Assembly: GCF_001427125.1 (NCBI RefSeq)
Contig: NZ_LMGK01000021.1
Span: forward strand, 148,138-212,137
Length of the DNA: 64,000 nt
Reading direction: 5' to 3'
Origin: Pseudomonas sp. Root562
GTDB lineage: Bacteria; Pseudomonadota; Gammaproteobacteria; Pseudomonadales; Pseudomonadaceae
Shown here: piece by piece, positions 60,068 to 64,000 of the stretch
Numbering within the stretch: position 1 is the first letter of the stretch
Layout: every line of letters begins with the position of its first letter
The notes under the pieces: model-generated
Database searches by the model: none
What the model saw: the letters and a program-made list of their open reading frames with translations, nothing else
What the model was told of the DNA's origin: nothing
Translations under genes and position numbers: made by a program

Positions 60068-61171
60068 ATGCCTGTAAAAGCCTTGTTTAAACCGTTCCAC
60101 CTCGGCAGCCTCGAACTGCCGACCCGAGTCGTCATGGCGCCGATGACCCGTTCGTTTTCGCCGGGTGGCGTGCCTAACTCCAAAGTGATCGAGTACTACC
60201 GTCGTCGTGCCGCCGCGGGTGTCGGCCTGATCATCACCGAAGGCACTACCGTTGGTCACAAGGCTTCCAACGGCTACCCGAACGTTCCGCATTTCTACGG
60301 TGAGGCCGCGTTGGCGGGCTGGAAAAAGGTCGTCGATGCCGTGCACGCCGAAGGTGGCAAGATCGTTCCGCAGTTGTGGCATGTCGGCAGCGTGCGTCGT
60401 ATCGGTACCGAGCCGGACGCCAGCGTGCCGGGCTATGGTCCTTCGGAAAAAATCAAGGACGGGCAGGTCGTGGTTCACGGCATGACCAGGCAGGATATTC
60501 AGGACGTGATTGCCGCGTTCGCCCAGGCTGCCAAGGATGCCCAGAGCATAGGCATGGACGGCGTGGAAATCCACGGCGCTCACGGTTATCTGGTGGACCA
60601 GTTCTTCTGGGAGGGCAGCAACCAGCGCACCGACGAATATGGCGGCAGCCTGGCCAATCGTTCGCGCTTCGCCATCGAGCTGATTCAGGCCGTGCGTGCT
60701 GCGGTCGGTGAAGGTTTCCCGATCATCTTCCGTTTCTCTCAATGGAAGCAGCAGGATTACACCGCGCGTCTGGTGCAGACGTCGCAAGCCTTGGGTGAAT
60801 TTCTCAAGCCGTTGTCTGACGCTGGCGTGGATATTTTCCACTGCTCGACCCGCCGTTTCTGGGAGCCGGAGTTCGATGGCTCTGAACTGAACCTCGCAGG
60901 CTGGACCCGCAAACTCACCGGCAAGCCGACCATCACCGTGGGCAGCGTCGGTCTGGATGGCGAGTTCCTGCAGTTCATGGTCAACACCGACAAGGTGGCG
61001 CAGCCGGCCAGCCTGGAAAAATTGCTTGAGCGTTTGAACAACGACGAGTTCGACCTGGTGGCGGTCGGCCGTGCGCTGCTGGTAGACCCGGACTGGGCGC
61101 AGAAGGTGCGCGACGGTCGTGAAGAAGACATTCTGCCGTTCAGCCGTGAGGCGTTGATGACGCTGGTTTAA
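60068..61171 (+). CDS. Old Yellow Enzyme family NADH:flavin oxidoreductase
   Basis: 367 residues, FMN TIM barrel. LPTRVVMAPMTRSFSPGG at the N-terminus, active site VEIHGAHGYLVDQFFWEGSNQRTDEYGGSLANR (His-x2-His pair, about residues 175-178), and FMN phosphate site near VAVGRALLVDPDW. Reduces activated double bonds or xenobiotics; physiological substrate unknown. ATG at 60068 behind GTGGAG; the codons from 60056 include the ribosome-binding site. Confidence 0.9.
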   Translation: MPVKALFKPFHLGSLELPTRVVMAPMTRSFSPGGVPNSKVIEYYRRRAAAGVGLIITEGTTVGHKASNGYPNVPHFYGEAALAGWKKVVDAVHAEGGKIVPQLWHVGSVRRIGTEPDASVPGYGPSEKIKDGQVVVHGMTRQDIQDVIAAFAQAAKDAQSIGMDGVEIHGAHGYLVDQFFWEGSNQRTDEYGGSLANRSRFAIELIQAVRAAVGEGFPIIFRFSQWKQQDYTARLVQTSQALGEFLKPLSDAGVDIFHCSTRRFWEPEFDGSELNLAGWTRKLTGKPTITVGSVGLDGEFLQFMVNTDKVAQPASLEKLLERLNNDEFDLVAVGRALLVDPDWAQKVRDGREEDILPFSREALMTLV

Positions 61172-61182
61172 GCGTCGGATGC

Positions 61183-61249
61183 CTTCGCGGGCAAGCCTCG
61201 CTCCTACAGAAGAGCGCGATCACTGTAGGAGCGAGGCTTGCCCGCGAAG
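61183..61249. repeat. REP doublet (GTAGGAGCGAGG family)
   Basis: CTTCGCGGGCAAGCCTCGCTCCTAC and its exact reverse complement separated by 17 bases, between the convergent oxidoreductase and glycosyltransferase genes. Nearly the same as 12868-12933. Confidence 0.9.
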
Positions 61250-61252
61250 CTG

Positions 61253-62428
61253 TCAAGGCAACATCGCCGCCCCCGGCAGCACCTGCCCCTGTACACAGGC
61301 CCCACGCAACTGCCCCTCAAACTGTTCAATGATCGCTGCCCAACCCTGGCGACTGGCATGCTGGCGCGCATTGAGCCGCACGCAACGCAAGGTTTCCCGC
61401 TCTTCGAGCATCCAGGCTGCCGCATCGCAAAATGCTTCTTCATCACCAGGCATCGCGAGCACACCGTTGTAACCATGGCGAATATGTTGCGCGGCCGCCG
61501 CCTGATCGTAAGCCACCACGCCGAGCCCCGAGGCCAATGCCTCAAGCACCACGTTGCCGAAGGTTTCCGTCAGGCTCGGGAATAGAAACACATCCCCCGA
61601 CGCATAATGAGCAGCCAACGCTTCGCCGCGTTGAGAACCGCAAAAGATCGCCTCGGGCAGATCCCTTTCCAGGTCCGCCCGTTGCGGCCCGTCGCCGATC
61701 ACGATCATTTTGAGGTGACGCTGTGGATAACTGCTTTTCAGGCTGTCGAAACAGCGCCTGAGCAAGCCCAGGTTTTTCTCCGGCGCCAAGCGTCCTACGT
61801 GGATGACAGCAATGTCGTTCTCACCCAGCCCCCATTGCTCGCGTAGAGCGCCCAGGCGTTTGGCCGGGTGGAACAATTGGCTGTCGACGCCCCGGGATAG
61901 TAATGCCAGGCGTTCGAAATGCCGGCGCTCCAGTTCCATGCGCTGGCTGACACTCGGCACTAGCGTCAGGTTCGAGCGGTTGTGGAACCAGCGCAGATAG
62001 TGCGTCAGCAACCGGGTCAGCAAGCCGAAGCCGTATTGGCTGGAGTACTGCTGGAAATTGGTGTGGAAGCCGCTGACCACCGAAATGCCCAGACGCCGTG
62101 CCGCGCGCAATGCCGACAAGCCCAGCGGACCTTCGGTGGCGATGTACAGCACATCCGGGCGATGACGCTTCCAGCGTCGCAACAACTTGTGCATCGACGA
62201 CTGACCCCATTGCAAGCCTGGATAACCTGGCAGCGGCCAACCCCGGCACAGCAGCAATTCATCGTCGCTGCCGGTCTGCTGATCGCAGCCCTGACGAGGC
62301 CGGACCAATTCCACCTGATGCCCGCGCGCGCGCAAACCGTCACACAGGCGACCCAGTGTATTGGCCACGCCGTTGATTTCCGGAGGGAAGGTTTCAGTGA
62401 TCAGGGTGATATGCAGAGCTGTCGTCAT
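61253..62428 (-). CDS. family 4 glycosyltransferase
   Basis: 391 residues, GT-B fold. N-terminal acceptor domain begins HITLITETFPPEINGVANTL; the donor domain has VIHVGRLAPEKNLGLLRRC and the E-x7-E motif in PSLTETFGNVVLEALASGLG. Similar enzymes transfer mannose or glucose to lipids or small acceptors (the MgtA/GT4 group); acceptor cannot be told here. I chose the ATG at 62428; another at 62452 would add eight residues. No other glycan genes nearby; cysZ lies upstream on the same strand. Confidence 0.83.
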   Translation of the reverse strand: MTTALHITLITETFPPEINGVANTLGRLCDGLRARGHQVELVRPRQGCDQQTGSDDELLLCRGWPLPGYPGLQWGQSSMHKLLRRWKRHRPDVLYIATEGPLGLSALRAARRLGISVVSGFHTNFQQYSSQYGFGLLTRLLTHYLRWFHNRSNLTLVPSVSQRMELERRHFERLALLSRGVDSQLFHPAKRLGALREQWGLGENDIAVIHVGRLAPEKNLGLLRRCFDSLKSSYPQRHLKMIVIGDGPQRADLERDLPEAIFCGSQRGEALAAHYASGDVFLFPSLTETFGNVVLEALASGLGVVAYDQAAAAQHIRHGYNGVLAMPGDEEAFCDAAAWMLEERETLRCVRLNARQHASRQGWAAIIEQFEGQLRGACVQGQVLPGAAMLP

Positions 62429-62492
62429 GACCCCAGTTTCTGCTGAGGCCATGTCGACGTTGTGACGGTCAGATGATGGATTTATGACCGCG

Positions 62493-63245
62493 TCAGCGTT
62501 GTACCACCAGGTTCTCCGCACCGCGCTCGCGCACCCAGAACAGTGTCGCACCAGCCACGGCGGCCGGCATCATCAGGATGTTGACCACCGGGATCAGCAG
62601 CACCAGGTAAACACTGCCGCCAAAACCCATGCTCTGCCAGCGTTTCTGCCGCAGCCAGGCAAGCATTTCGTTCCAGCCCAGCTTGTGGTTGTCCGCCGGG
62701 TAGTCGATGTACTGGATCGCCATCATCCACACCCCGAACAGCAGCCACAGCGGTGCGGCAATGATGTTCACAACCGGGATGAACGAGAGAATGAACAGGC
62801 CGATCGCCCGTGGCAGGAAGTAGCCGAGTTTGCGCATCTCGCGGGCCAGGGTGCGCGGGATCATCGCAACCAGTTCAGCCCAGCTGAACGCCGGGAAATC
62901 GTCGGTGCCGCGTACCACCACCTCGACTTTCTCTGCGAGAAAGCCGTTGAACGGCGCGGCGATGATGTTGGCGAGCATGGTGAAGGTGAAGAACACCATC
63001 AACACCACCAGCACCACGAACAGCGGCCAGAGGATGTAACTGAGGAAACTCAGCCACTCGGGCAGGGAAGGCATCAGCGTATCGACCCACAGGCTGAACT
63101 GATGGCCGGCCAGATAGATCAATCCGACGAACAGCACCAGGTTGATCGCCAGCGGCAACAACACGAACAAACGCAGGCCGGGGCTGAGGACCAGTTTGAG
63201 GCCTTCACGCAGGTATTGCGGGCCGGATAGAACGGGGGCGGGCAT
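62493..63245 (-). CDS. cysZ: sulfate transporter CysZ
   Basis: 250 residues, four to six hydrophobic segments, in the EI24/CysZ family. CysZ brings sulfate into the cytoplasm for cysteine synthesis. Typical pieces: SGPQYLREGLKLVLSPGLRLFVLLPLAIN near the start, ANIIAAPFNGFLAEKVE, IPVVNIIAAPLW. The ATG at 63245 starts the family sequence; the frame from 63326 adds an unrelated lead. Fits with cysD/cysNC elsewhere in the window. Confidence 0.88.
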   Translation of the reverse strand: MPAPVLSGPQYLREGLKLVLSPGLRLFVLLPLAINLVLFVGLIYLAGHQFSLWVDTLMPSLPEWLSFLSYILWPLFVVLVVLMVFFTFTMLANIIAAPFNGFLAEKVEVVVRGTDDFPAFSWAELVAMIPRTLAREMRKLGYFLPRAIGLFILSFIPVVNIIAAPLWLLFGVWMMAIQYIDYPADNHKLGWNEMLAWLRQKRWQSMGFGGSVYLVLLIPVVNILMMPAAVAGATLFWVRERGAENLVVQR

Positions 63246-63560
63246 AACGAGCTCCGAGCAGAGGGTAAACGCGCCGACCTTACCGGCTTTGCCTGGCAGG
63301 TGAAAGCACGGCAGCGGTATCGACATTCACTGTAACAAAGGCGTCCTGAAAATCACCCTGACGGCATAGAGACCACCTATGAGCTGGATTGTTAAACCGT
63401 ATTTCCTTAATCTTCGCCCCCTCGATACGCTGCACCCAATCTTTTTACAGGACGGTCGGGTTCAAGCCTTCCCCAAGTGCTTTCAACCGTTCTTTTTTAT
63501 TCCCGCCGGTGATCCGGCGTTCCGCGCCAGGTGTTCCGGGCCGGTCAACAGGAGCAGGTC
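63246..63560. other. divergent spacer cysZ / trxB
   Basis: 315 bp that should hold both promoters. A 69-codon open frame at 63379-63588 overlaps the trxB start in another frame, has no ribosome-binding site and resembles nothing I know. A small GCCGG...CCGGC inverted repeat lies near 63505. I see no other structure. Confidence 0.5.
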
Positions 63561-64000
63561 ATGTCTGAAGTCCGTCATTCGCGAGTGATTATTCTCGGTT
63601 CCGGCCCTGCCGGTTACAGCGCTGCGGTATATGCCGCCCGTGCCAACCTCAAGCCACTGCTGATCACCGGCATGCAGGCCGGCGGTCAACTGACCACCAC
63701 CACTGAAGTCGACAACTGGCCTGGCGATGTCCACGGCCTGACCGGCCCGGCGCTGATGGAGCGGATGCGCGAGCACGCCGAACGCTTTGAAACCGAGATC
63801 GTTTTCGATCACATCAACGCCGTGGACTTCGCTGCCAAGCCATACACCCTGACGGGCGACAGCGCGACCTACACTTGCGACGCCCTGATCATCGCCACCG
63901 GCGCCAGTGCTCGTTACCTGGGCCTGCCGTCCGAAGAAACCTTCATGGGCAAAGGCGTTTCGGCCTGCGCGACCTGCGACGGTTTCTTCTATCGCAACAA
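63561..64000 (+). CDS. trxB: thioredoxin reductase, partial
   Basis: The first 146 codons are present; the rest lies beyond the right edge. Reduces thioredoxin with NADPH through FAD and a Cys pair. Visible: FAD dinucleotide fold RVIILGSGPAGYSAAVYAARANLKP (about 8-32), QAGGQLTTTTEVDNWPG, LIIATGASARYLGLPSE and the redox-active CATCDGFFYRN at the edge. ATG at 63561 with AGGAG at 63550-63554. Confidence 0.96.
   Translation, partial: MSEVRHSRVIILGSGPAGYSAAVYAARANLKPLLITGMQAGGQLTTTTEVDNWPGDVHGLTGPALMERMREHAERFETEIVFDHINAVDFAAKPYTLTGDSATYTCDALIIATGASARYLGLPSEETFMGKGVSACATCDGFFYRN

Noticed and set aside
63379..63588. 69-codon frame before trxB
   Set aside because: Overlaps the trxB start in another frame, lacks a ribosome-binding site and resembles no family.

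Overview
The window looks like chromosomal core of a fluorescent Pseudomonas (P. fluorescens group). The GC-rich codon use, the blocks kdsD-kdsC-lptC-lptA-lptB-rpoN-hpf-ptsN-rapZ-ptsO, mlaFEDCB-ibaG-murA-hisG-hisD-hisC, gatCAB/mreBCD-maf-rng-yhdP-nit-tldD-darP-pmbA and algW-nif3-cysD-cysNC follow the order I recall from P. aeruginosa, and the spaces between genes carry REP-type palindromes typical of P. fluorescens. I saw no rRNA, tRNA, CRISPR array, prophage or full-length insertion sequence. Both ends cut genes: a SIMPL-domain protein on the left and trxB on the right.

Layout. 1-2481: SIMPL protein (minus), a repeat, then the redox-responsive roxSR pair. 2579-5238: an ABCD-type ABC exporter/importer and a FadR-type GntR regulator. 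5235-6210: two small AT-richer genes of unknown function plus an AT-rich spacer. 6211-11711: galactarate/glucarate catabolism (kdgD, ketoglutarate semialdehyde dehydrogenase, MFS permease, garD), converting galactarate to 2-oxoglutarate; a palindrome over the kdgD promoter is a likely operator for the GntR regulator. 11897-14810: AEC transporter, carboxymuconolactone-decarboxylase-like protein, Ca2+/cation antiporter and a minimal RlpA-like lipoprotein. 14941-18152: gatCAB (minus), divergent from mreBCD-maf-rng-yhdP-nit-tldD (18364-29598). darP is convergent with tldD and divergent from pmbA.

31749-38772 (minus) is the LPS-export/nitrogen-PTS block: kdsD and kdsC make Kdo, lptCAB export LPS, then rpoN, hpf, ptsN, rapZ and ptsO. 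Divergent from it, 39048-42088 carries mlaFEDCB (outer-membrane lipid asymmetry), then ibaG, murA, hisG, hisD, hisC. A TonB-dependent receptor with a DUF4198 partner (47187-50024) sits between hisC and algW and looks like an accessory insertion. algW, a Nif3-like protein, cysD and cysNC follow, then an acyltransferase, pta, a DUF3565 protein, a SlyD-type FKBP, glutathione peroxidase, an Old Yellow Enzyme, a GT4 glycosyltransferase, cysZ and trxB.

No clearly new multi-gene system is visible. The points most worth checking are small: a nested RNA structure with a terminator in front of hisD that also covers its ribosome-binding site; a REP arm complementary to the ribosome-binding site of the galactarate/glucarate permease; an apparent AUU start for mreC; a 66-bp palindromic insertion inside a REP element, flanked by a 6-bp direct repeat; a large palindrome touching the start codon of the TonB receptor; and the orphan small-gene pair beside the galactarate locus.
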